Shown here one piece after another: positions 1 through 6,142 of a DNA stretch of 14,840 nucleotides. This stretch comes from Rhodospirillaceae bacterium. Lineage in GTDB: Bacteria > Pseudomonadota > Alphaproteobacteria > SP197. The notes beneath the pieces are model-generated. The model was not told the DNA's origin, did no database searches, and saw nothing but the letters and a program-made list of their open reading frames with translations. Made by a program: the position numbers and the translations under genes. The DNA lies in contig JABIUG010000431.1 of the NCBI GenBank assembly GCA_018700655.1, positions 1 to 14,840 of the forward strand, written 5' to 3'. Within the stretch, counting starts at the first letter, position 1; every line of letters starts with the position of its first letter.

Positions 1-49
1 CAAATTGGTTCCACCTGGACGCGTGAATCCGATCTGAATCATAGAGATA

Positions 50-97
50 GAGCAGCTTCACCCGTTCAGATTGAAGCAATCTGAGCGGGATCTGCTC
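50..97. other. Long two-part hairpin upstream of erpA
   Basis: The inner stem pairs 61-73 with 77-89: 13 base pairs with one G-T wobble around an AAG loop. An outer stem pairs 50-55 (GAGCAG) with 92-97 (CTGCTC), separated from the inner stem by a small asymmetric internal loop. No T-run follows on either strand, so it is not a textbook intrinsic terminator. It may end transcription of whatever lies to the left, or act as a transcript-end or regulatory structure. The pairing is read directly; the role is unknown. Confidence 0.6.
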
Positions 98-139
98 TGG
101 TGTTCTCGGGCCACAAGGGCAATCACGCGATGAGGTGAA

Positions 140-167
140 TTGACTTGGCAAGCGTCGTCCCTACATT
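140..167 (+). promoter_or_regulatory. Putative sigma70-type promoter for erpA
   Basis: A TTGACT box at 140-145 matches the -35 consensus closely. TACATT at 162-167 is a fair -10 box at a 16-base spacing. Transcription would start near 174, giving a short leader that contains the Shine-Dalgarno GGAG (177-180) before the ATG at 192. It lies just downstream of the hairpin at 50-97. Inferred from motif match only. Confidence 0.45.
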
Positions 168-191
168 GAGTGCAACGGAGAATAGAAAAAC

Positions 192-545
192 ATGACCGAG
201 ATGACGACACAGGACGGAATCATTGTCACGCAGGACGCTGCCGTCCGGATTGGCCAGATCATGGCTGCCGAACATGGCGATCCCGGGGCAGGACGGCTGC
301 GCATTGTCGTGACCGGAGGCGGCTGTTCAGGCTTCCAGTACCATTTCAAGGTCGATGAAGGCCCGGAAGAAGGTGACATCGAGATCATCGTCGACGGCGC
401 CAAGGTCGTGATCGACGATATCTCTCTGCAATATCTGAATGGCTCGACGCTCCGGTTCATCCAGAACCTGGAGGGGAGCTATTTCACGCTCGACAACCCC
501 AACGCCACCTCTTCATGCGGTTGCGGAACGTCGTTCGCGGTCTAG
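192..545 (+). CDS. erpA: ErpA, A-type iron-sulfur cluster insertion protein
   Basis: A 117-residue A-type carrier (HesB/IscA/ErpA family). In this family a dimer holds a [2Fe-2S] or [4Fe-4S] cluster received from the ISC or SUF scaffold and passes it to apo-enzymes in the cytoplasm. All three cluster-binding cysteines are visible: one in GGCSGFQY (about residue 45) and two in the C-terminal SSCGCG motif. The C-terminal NPNATSSCGCGTSF closely resembles ErpA rather than IscA or SufA. The length is normal for the family. The start is the ATG at 192, preceded by GGAG at 177-180. A nearer upstream ATG at 170 is in another frame. The stop TAG (543-545) overlaps the stop of the convergent gene on the minus strand. 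A client in this same window is the Fe-S enzyme IlvD. Confidence 0.93.
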   Translation: MTEMTTQDGIIVTQDAAVRIGQIMAAEHGDPGAGRLRIVVTGGGCSGFQYHFKVDEGPEEGDIEIIVDGAKVVIDDISLQYLNGSTLRFIQNLEGSYFTLDNPNATSSCGCGTSFAV

Positions 546-1174
546 TCTGCCTTTTCCGGATTGGCGACCAGGCCACCATGGCCTGGAATGATCCAGTCGA
601 CAGTAGCCAACACACGCGAGCGAGTCTCTTCAAGTGTAGCCTGGTCTTCGGCAACCGGGTCGATTACCGGGGTCAGCCCACTGTGCCACCACAGGTGCGT
701 CATGGCATAAACACCTTCATCGGTTTCGACGATGAGGGTGATATCCTCTGCTGTATGGCCAGGAGTTGACCACAGCGTCATCCCTTCGCTGATTTCATAT
801 CCATCGCCGCGATGTCCGCCCCAGTGATCGCCATCGTAGATGCTGTGGGCATCGATCACCTTGGCTTGCGGGAACAGGCCCACATTCATGGTGTGATCAG
901 GATGGTGATGGCTGAGGAACACGTGGGTTACCGCGTTTGGCGCGAGGCCCAGTTCCGAAAGAGCATCCGTTATCAGGGTCTGGTTCTTTACCATGACCAC
1001 ATCGCCACCGCACACCAATGTCACCGTCGCACCGACGCTGGGATAACGGTCGTATCCCTCATGCAGGATATTAACCGTGTTGCCGGCAACCGCCTGCTGG
1101 GACGTTACAAACATCAGAAGTGCGGTGAAAACACCGGCGAAACGAACAAGAGACGAGAATACAGGATAGGTCAT
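542..1174 (-). CDS. Exported metallo-beta-lactamase-fold hydrolase, MBLAC1-like
   Basis: A 210-residue MBL-fold protein. The frame could extend upstream to 1228, but the ATG at 1174 is preferred: a GAGGG Shine-Dalgarno lies about nine bases upstream, and the protein then begins with a signal peptide (hydrophobic residues about 10-24, likely cleavage after AVA at residue 30). The zinc motif HxHxDH is at residues 89-94, a third ligand His140 lies in TPGHT, and a late PGHG is at 197-200. The aspartate that normally bridges the two metals (usually in a GD motif) is replaced by a Thr-His stretch (MTHLWW, His160), so metal stoichiometry may differ. The layout resembles MBLAC1-type and lactonase-like MBL proteins. 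The substrate is unknown; the location is probably periplasmic. The gene is convergent with erpA and divergent from xthA. Confidence 0.85.
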   Translation of the reverse strand: MTYPVFSSLVRFAGVFTALLMFVTSQQAVAGNTVNILHEGYDRYPSVGATVTLVCGGDVVMVKNQTLITDALSELGLAPNAVTHVFLSHHHPDHTMNVGLFPQAKVIDAHSIYDGDHWGGHRGDGYEISEGMTLWSTPGHTAEDITLIVETDEGVYAMTHLWWHSGLTPVIDPVAEDQATLEETRSRVLATVDWIIPGHGGLVANPEKAD

Positions 1175-1324
1175 GATGAGATTGCCCTCTAAGCCGCTGA
1201 ACATCGGCCAAGCGGCGGTCTCGCTCAAGCGCGATACCGGGGCATATGATCAAGCAGAGTTTATCGATACCAGCGGCACCTCTGCGCTCTGGCCTAGCCC
1301 TTTCCGGAACTGTATCGTCGGGCC

Positions 1325-2098
1325 ATGAAAATCGCCACCTGGAACGTTAACTCGATCAAGGCCCGCCTGCCCAATGTGGTGGCCTGGCTTAAGAAAGCTG
1401 CGCCCGACGTTGCGCTGCTGCAGGAACTCAAGACCGTCGAAGACGGTTTTCCGTTCCTGGAACTCGAAGAGCTTGGCTACAACTGCGCCGTCGCCGGTCA
1501 GAAGAGCTACAACGGCGTTGCCGTACTCTCAAAACACCCAATCGAGATCGAAACCAAGGTTCTGCCCGGGAACGACAGCGACGAGCAGGCGCGTTACCTC
1601 GAAGCCTTCACCGGCGGCATCCGTGTCGCGTCAATCTATCTGCCCAACGGCAACCCGACCCCCGGCGAGAAGTTCGATTACAAGCTGGCCTGGATGGCAC
1701 GCCTGATCGAGCACGCCCGCGGCCTGATGGCGCTGGATGAAGCCGTCATCTTGGGCGGTGACTACAACGTCTGTCCGACCGATGCAGATGTCTTTGACCC
1801 CGCAGGTTGGGCCGATGATGCCCTGTGTCGCCCGGAATCACGCGCCCGCTTTCGCGAATTGCTTTGGCTCGGTTACACCGAGGCCTTCCGCACCCTGCAT
1901 CCCGATGCCGCGCGCGCCTGGAGTTTCTGGGACTATCAGCGCGGCGCCTGGCAACAGGACAATGGTGTCAGGATCGATCATCTCCTGCTCTCACCGATGG
2001 CCGCCGACCGTCTGGTCGCCTGCGAAATCGACAAGGGACCGCGCGGGCAACAGAAAGCCTCGGATCACACACCGGTGTGGTGTGAGCTGGAGGATTGA
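1325..2098 (+). CDS. xthA: Exodeoxyribonuclease III (AP endonuclease)
   Basis: A 257-residue member of the EEP/ExoIII family. These enzymes cut DNA 5' to abasic sites during base excision repair and degrade duplex DNA 3' to 5'. Catalytic and metal residues align with E. coli ExoIII: Asn7 in TWNVNSIKAR, Glu34 in LLQELK, Tyr105 in SIYLPNGNP, Asp146 and Asn148 in GGDYNV, Asp218 in RIDHL, and the C-terminal Asp247-His248 in SDHTP. The length is typical and the frame is complete. The ATG at 1325 has only a weak purine-poor leader, but the conserved start MKIATWNVNS fixes it. An 82-base gap separates it from the next gene on the same strand, so co-transcription is possible but not shown. Confidence 0.96.
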   Translation: MKIATWNVNSIKARLPNVVAWLKKAAPDVALLQELKTVEDGFPFLELEELGYNCAVAGQKSYNGVAVLSKHPIEIETKVLPGNDSDEQARYLEAFTGGIRVASIYLPNGNPTPGEKFDYKLAWMARLIEHARGLMALDEAVILGGDYNVCPTDADVFDPAGWADDALCRPESRARFRELLWLGYTEAFRTLHPDAARAWSFWDYQRGAWQQDNGVRIDHLLLSPMAADRLVACEIDKGPRGQQKASDHTPVWCELED

Positions 2099-2180
2099 AC
2101 GGAGTCATCTTCCGCTCTTTCCAAACTCGCGGCCAAATGCTTCCATAGTGTCGTGAAATGCTCCAACGGAGGAAACCCTG

Positions 2181-2957
2181 ATGGCCGCCCTGCCCGAAAC
2201 GCATCAAGCATGGCCCTATTCCACACCCCGCCAAACTACGCTCGGCAAAGGTCGCCATACACGCGGCCGCCTGGGGTTTGTTTTGCTCAACAGCGAAGAA
2301 ACCGCCGATGACGATATTCGATCCATCGTTCCAGACGATGTCGGGGTGTTCTACACACGGGTGCCGCTGGCTGATCCGGTGACCATCGAAAACCTCGCCG
2401 CTGTCGGTGATGACCTTGGCGCGGCTGCGAGTCTGCTGCCACCGGACATGGACGCGATTGCCTACGTCTGCACATCGGGCGGTGTGGTTGTCGGCGAGGA
2501 GAATGTCGCCCGGGCGCTGAACGAAGGCCAGAGCGGAGCCAAGACGACTTCGCTGATCACCTGCGTGATCGATGCCATGCATGTGCTGGGCATGAAAAAG
2601 ATCGTTCTGGGCACGCCCTATCTCGATGAAGTGAACCATTTCGAGGCTGACTTTCTGGTCGACCGCGGCTTTGAGATTCTCGACGTGCAGGGGCTCTGCA
2701 TCGAAAACGGGCGCGATATGTGCCTGGTCGAGCCCGATGACATCGTGAAACTGGCCCTGGAAATCGACCGGCCTGACGCCGATGGCATCTTCATATCCTG
2801 CAGCGCCCTGCGCACGGTCGAAGTCGTTGACGAAATAGAGCAGCGCACCGGAAAACCCGTCGTAGGAAGCAACCACGCGCTGATCTGGCGCATGCTGCGG
2901 CTGGCCGGCATCGAAGACCGCATGGACGGGTTGGGCCGCCTCTACCGCGAACACTGA
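2181..2957 (+). CDS. Maleate isomerase / arylmalonate decarboxylase-family enzyme
   Basis: A 258-residue protein of the Asp/Glu racemase superfamily, AMDase/maleate cis-trans isomerase branch. It carries both active-site cysteines: Cys97 in YVCTSGG and Cys207 in FISCSALRT. Having both points to an isomerase or racemase rather than the one-cysteine arylmalonate decarboxylase. Other family signatures are the TTSLITC segment (about 122-128), GTPY (144-147, with the conserved tyrosine) and PVVGSNHAL near the C-terminus. These enzymes act on small dicarboxylates through a planar enolate. EutA of ectoine catabolism belongs to the same family, but no other ectoine gene is visible. The start has a strong GGAGG at 2168-2172, about eight bases upstream. 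It probably forms an operon with the two GFA genes; the gap to the first is 29 bases. Confidence 0.85.
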   Translation: MAALPETHQAWPYSTPRQTTLGKGRHTRGRLGFVLLNSEETADDDIRSIVPDDVGVFYTRVPLADPVTIENLAAVGDDLGAAASLLPPDMDAIAYVCTSGGVVVGEENVARALNEGQSGAKTTSLITCVIDAMHVLGMKKIVLGTPYLDEVNHFEADFLVDRGFEILDVQGLCIENGRDMCLVEPDDIVKLALEIDRPDADGIFISCSALRTVEVVDEIEQRTGKPVVGSNHALIWRMLRLAGIEDRMDGLGRLYREH

Positions 2958-2986
2958 CCGCTAACAAGACCACGAAGGAGCCGACG

Positions 2987-3430
2987 ATGCCCCAGGAACA
3001 CAAGGGCGGCTGCTTGTGCGGCGATATCCGCTACCAAGTCAGTTCAGACCCGCTGGTCCAGTGTTACTGCTGCTGCGAGACCTGCCAGGGAGCGAGCGGC
3101 GCGCCGGCTGTTTCCTGGATTGCAGTCAGGGAGAGTGGCTTCGAGATCACGGCCGGGAAACCGGTTGCCTATGGGTCATCCCCCGATGTCATACGGGAAT
3201 TCTGCGGACACTGCGGCACGGCGCTAACCTACCGCAACCACGGGTACCCGGATGACCGGTTCCGTGAGGCACTCGTTGCTGTTACCTCGGTCTCGCTCGA
3301 CAACATCGAGGCCTTTCCGCCGACCGAGCTGTTTCACGACAACGAGCTGCCCGATTGGCTCCCTGCGGAGCAATTGTGCCCGGGTGCCAAGCGCCATCAT
3401 CCCAAGGTGGGCGATCATGGCCAGCCATGA
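2987..3430 (+). CDS. GFA-family zinc protein, first of a tandem pair
   Basis: A 147-residue GFA-domain protein (glutathione-dependent formaldehyde-activating enzyme/CENP-V-like fold). The zinc-binding cysteines are present: CLC at 9-11, the CxCxxC site at 28-33, and CGHC at 73-76. The catalytic-site segment is unusually cysteine-rich, with three consecutive cysteines (28-30) plus Cys26. The founding member was described as binding glutathione and S-hydroxymethylglutathione. Most homologues have no proven activity, so the substrate is not assigned. The start has AGGAG at 2975-2979. The last 14 bases overlap the next gene, which encodes a paralogue, suggesting duplication and translational coupling. 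Confidence 0.87.
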   Translation: MPQEHKGGCLCGDIRYQVSSDPLVQCYCCCETCQGASGAPAVSWIAVRESGFEITAGKPVAYGSSPDVIREFCGHCGTALTYRNHGYPDDRFREALVAVTSVSLDNIEAFPPTELFHDNELPDWLPAEQLCPGAKRHHPKVGDHGQP

Positions 3431-3827
3431 AGGCGGCTGTCACTGTGGCGCGATCCGCTATCGCATCGAAGAGCCGGCGAAGTTCTCCAGCCTGTGTCAC
3501 TGCCGAAGTTGTCAGCGTTCGAGCGGAACACCGGTCTCTGCCTTTGTCGGCGTGTTCGAGGTGCAATTCGAGGAGACCAAGGGTTGCCGTGCGATCTATT
3601 TGTCCTCACCCGGCGTTCGCAGGGGATTCTGCCAGATTTGCGGCACATCCCTCACCTTTGCCGGCGAAAACTGGCCCAGCGAGATCCATATCTACACCGC
3701 AACGTTGGACGACCCCGAGGCCTTTGCGCCCAAGGTCCACACCATGATGGACGACAACATCACGTGGTTTCATACCGCCGATGACCTTCCCCGGCTGGGA
3801 TCCTTCGCGGCCAAACCGAAAGACTGA
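3417..3827 (+). CDS. GFA-family zinc protein, second of a tandem pair
   Basis: A 136-residue GFA-domain protein. The ATG at 3417 is chosen because it starts the conserved MASHEGGCHCGAIRY block and is preceded by AAGGTGGG at 3403-3410. The same frame extends further upstream (to 3252), but that part is only the shadow of the first GFA gene. Zinc cysteines: 8 and 10 (CHC), 27-29-32 (CHCRSC), 72 and 75 (CQIC). Both GFA proteins keep the same order of motifs, so they are paralogues that have diverged. A likely role is a small thiol or aldehyde adduct reaction related to the upstream isomerase-like gene, but this is inference. A stem-loop follows at 3847-3872. Confidence 0.88.
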   Translation: MASHEGGCHCGAIRYRIEEPAKFSSLCHCRSCQRSSGTPVSAFVGVFEVQFEETKGCRAIYLSSPGVRRGFCQICGTSLTFAGENWPSEIHIYTATLDDPEAFAPKVHTMMDDNITWFHTADDLPRLGSFAAKPKD

Positions 3828-3840
3828 GCCAGGGCCCAAC

Positions 3841-3876
3841 GAAAATGGCCCGCCGGATGTACCAGGCGGGCCGTGA
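3841..3876. terminator. Intrinsic terminator between convergent genes
   Basis: A perfect 8-bp GC stem, GGCCCGCC at 3847-3854 with GGCGGGCC at 3865-3872, surrounds a 10-base loop. Read on the minus strand it is followed by ATTTTCG, a short T-run, so it fits best as the terminator of the large secreted-protein gene ending at 3912. On the plus strand it lies 19 bases after the second GFA stop and may also stop that operon, although no T-run follows on that side. Confidence 0.75.
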
Positions 3877-3911
3877 ACGAAATCGCGCCAACCGGCGCAG
3901 GAATTGACGTC

Positions 3912-5954
3912 CTAGCGGACGGTCACTTCAAAGTTGCCGCCTTCCTCACCGGTATTGCGGACCAGCAACAACACATCGCTCATCGCATCACCGTCGGTCG
4001 TGAGGAAAACTTCGCCGTCATATCCTTCGTAACCGTCGTACCAGTAGTAACCAAAGCCGGGTTCGTAACGGTAGAGATCAGCCCGCAAATACGGCAGACC
4101 GTTCGATGTCACTTCGATGTCGTACCAGCCTTCGGCTAGCATCGGCATGCGGAACCAGGCGATATCACCATCCATCATCAGGCTGCCAGTAGCCGGCATG
4201 CCGTCAGCCGCAATCACGGTTGCCGTCTCGGGCAGGCCCTCGACCTTGGCGTGATCGACGATCGTCAGGCTGTATTCGCCGCCACGGGCGCCATCGTATC
4301 CGGCTATCACGGCCACCAGCTGGGAACCCTCGAAGGTATCGACCAGACGGCTGCCGTAACCCGCGCTGCCATCGTCATCGCTGGTCCAGACCGTCATGTC
4401 CCAGGTGTCATAGAGCGCCAGCGTGCTGTCGAAGCCGCTGTTGGAGGTATCCACGTCGATATCAACCAGGCTGCCTTCGGGCGCATCGATAATATAGACG
4501 TTGGCCGGAGGCTGGCTGTAGTCCTCAGAAATCGACTGGCTAAGCCCAATCGTGCCAAGCGAAGCCTGGATCGGCTCTATCTGGTATGCAGAAAGCAGGA
4601 CTTCGCCATAACCACCGTCAAAGCCGTCCAGCGTCAGCGTATAGGCGCCAGGCTCAAGCTCCGCGACGATCAGCGGATGCAACGAGAACGCAGCATCGTC
4701 TGATTCATAGAGGAACCAGCCATCGCCATCGAGCAGCGACATGATCGGGTCGACATCGTCATAGGACGACGTTTCAAAGTAGTACCAGCCAGGCTCTTCA
4801 ACCCAGAACGACAGATCGCTGCCAAGTTGCTGCACGGTTTCTTCGTTGAGATAGAGATCGGCGTAAACCCGCGGACCACCTCCGGCAAAGCCATCGGACG
4901 TGTACTCGATGATGAAGGTGCCTGCCTGACGCTGCAGATCCTCGACCACCATAATGTATTCGCCACCATAGAAGTATTCGGTCAGGTCGACCCTGGCATC
5001 GGGTGTCGGCAGATAGGAAGATTCGAAGATCGCGTCGCCATAGACACCACCGAACCCATCGGATTCGTAGACGCGAACGCCCGGCTGTGCGCCGTTCAGA
5101 CCAACCACGGCAACTGCCGGTTCCCATGCCTCATAGGATATCGACATGTTGACCTCGGCGCTCTGGCCGCGCTCCAGTGTGATGGGGCGGTAGGCCAGAC
5201 CGCCGTCGCCAACGCCGACAAAGGGCTCGGTGCCGTCGATCGAGGGAATCTGCTGTGATACGGCGTCGATCCGGATATCGAAGCCACCAGGTGCCCCGAC
5301 GACATCGTTAACTGCGATATCGACCTCTGCTCCGACCGGAACATCGTATAGGTAAAGAACAGCCGTGCGGTCCGAACCGATACCCCGGGCGACGTGCTCG
5401 AGGCCACCGGCGCCTGCGATGCTCGCGCGCACAACCGGATCAAACCCGGCGCCGCAGCCTTCACTGGCCGAGCCTGTGGGTATGACCTGGATGCGCACGA
5501 TTCCGGTATCAGCGGCCGTATGGCTGAACCTTGCATTGGTGCCGGGAATATCAATCGCGTGCGCCAGCGAAGTGCTGCTCTCAAGCGCAATGGATGCCGA
5601 CGTCTGGCCACCGGCATGACCGCGAAGATCAGAAAGAGCCTGGCCGGTCGAAGTAAACGCGCTGCCGTCCCTGCTCACCAGGCCCAGGTTCGACAGCAAG
5701 GTGATGTGATCGGCGTTGGTGCCGTCAATCGACCCGCGTGCCAGGCTGTCGAAGGTCGCAGCGACGCCGACGCTTTCAATCACCCGCCCCAGCGTCTCAA
5801 CGCTCGAGCGTTCGACCGCCCGGGAAACCGCGCAACGCAGATCGACATCGCCGTCGACATCGATCGGCCCACCTGCCGATTGCGCCCATGCGGGCGCGGT
5901 TGAAGCCAATAGTCCGGCGATCACAATGGCCGGCAGTCCGAATCGTTGCATCAT
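3912..5954 (-). CDS. Secreted acidic protein with tandem PPC-like modules
   Basis: About 680 residues. The start is one of two adjacent ATGs (5954 or 5951) behind AAGGAG at 5960-5965; spacing favours 5951. A classic signal peptide follows, with cleavage at AWA-Q near residue 24. The mature protein is rich in Asp, Gly and Tyr. An N-terminal segment (about residues 35-110) looks helical and winged-helix-like, followed by a beta domain (about 120-235). About four repeated beta-sandwich modules of about 100 residues each come next, centred near 310, 410, 520 and 630, each ending in a pattern like GxYxLTV. These resemble bacterial pre-peptidase C-terminal (PPC) domains. No peptidase domain, sortase signal, membrane anchor or type I secretion repeat is seen. 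Only two cysteines remain after cleavage, so one disulfide is possible. The function is unknown; likely surface or extracellular binding. Confidence 0.8.
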   Translation of the reverse strand: MMQRFGLPAIVIAGLLASTAPAWAQSAGGPIDVDGDVDLRCAVSRAVERSSVETLGRVIESVGVAATFDSLARGSIDGTNADHITLLSNLGLVSRDGSAFTSTGQALSDLRGHAGGQTSASIALESSTSLAHAIDIPGTNARFSHTAADTGIVRIQVIPTGSASEGCGAGFDPVVRASIAGAGGLEHVARGIGSDRTAVLYLYDVPVGAEVDIAVNDVVGAPGGFDIRIDAVSQQIPSIDGTEPFVGVGDGGLAYRPITLERGQSAEVNMSISYEAWEPAVAVVGLNGAQPGVRVYESDGFGGVYGDAIFESSYLPTPDARVDLTEYFYGGEYIMVVEDLQRQAGTFIIEYTSDGFAGGGPRVYADLYLNEETVQQLGSDLSFWVEEPGWYYFETSSYDDVDPIMSLLDGDGWFLYESDDAAFSLHPLIVAELEPGAYTLTLDGFDGGYGEVLLSAYQIEPIQASLGTIGLSQSISEDYSQPPANVYIIDAPEGSLVDIDVDTSNSGFDSTLALYDTWDMTVWTSDDDGSAGYGSRLVDTFEGSQLVAVIAGYDGARGGEYSLTIVDHAKVEGLPETATVIAADGMPATGSLMMDGDIAWFRMPMLAEGWYDIEVTSNGLPYLRADLYRYEPGFGYYWYDGYEGYDGEVFLTTDGDAMSDVLLLVRNTGEEGGNFEVTVR

Positions 5955-6142
5955 GTTGCTCCTTGCGTGCGACGCGTGCCCCGTGATTGGAGTCATCCTC
6001 GACCTATGCGTAGGCTAACGCAACTTGGCGGCGAGACTATGACAACCGTCACGAGGTCCGGATTTATACGACAGGTGCGCATCAATCCGACGCAGAAATC
6101 ACCGTCGACGCAACAGCAATCCTGACGCCCGGTGTGACGCGA

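Noticed and set aside
1193..1216. Small hairpin (GCCGCT/AGCGGC) upstream of the MBL gene
   Set aside because: Six base pairs with a 12-base loop is common by chance in GC-rich DNA, and no conservation can be seen here.
1968..2954. Long 328-codon minus-strand open frame
   Set aside because: It lies opposite the isomerase gene and the end of xthA, both of which have clear family motifs. Its translation shows no recognisable domain, and it is a mirror of GC-rich plus-strand codon use.
2181..2957. Assignment of the isomerase-like gene as eutA of ectoine degradation
   Set aside because: The family fits, but no eutB, eutC, eutD or eutE or ectoine transporter gene is present in the window.
3252..3416. 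N-terminal extension of the second GFA protein
   Set aside because: The extension is the out-of-frame reading of the first GFA gene. The family block and a good Shine-Dalgarno place the start at 3417.
5955..6142. Promoter for the secreted-protein gene (TATAAAT-like box near 6064-6070 on the minus strand)
   Set aside because: No -35 box at an acceptable spacing was found, so a promoter cannot be supported. The 188-base gap shows only weak short dyads such as CCTATGCGTAGG near 6004-6015.
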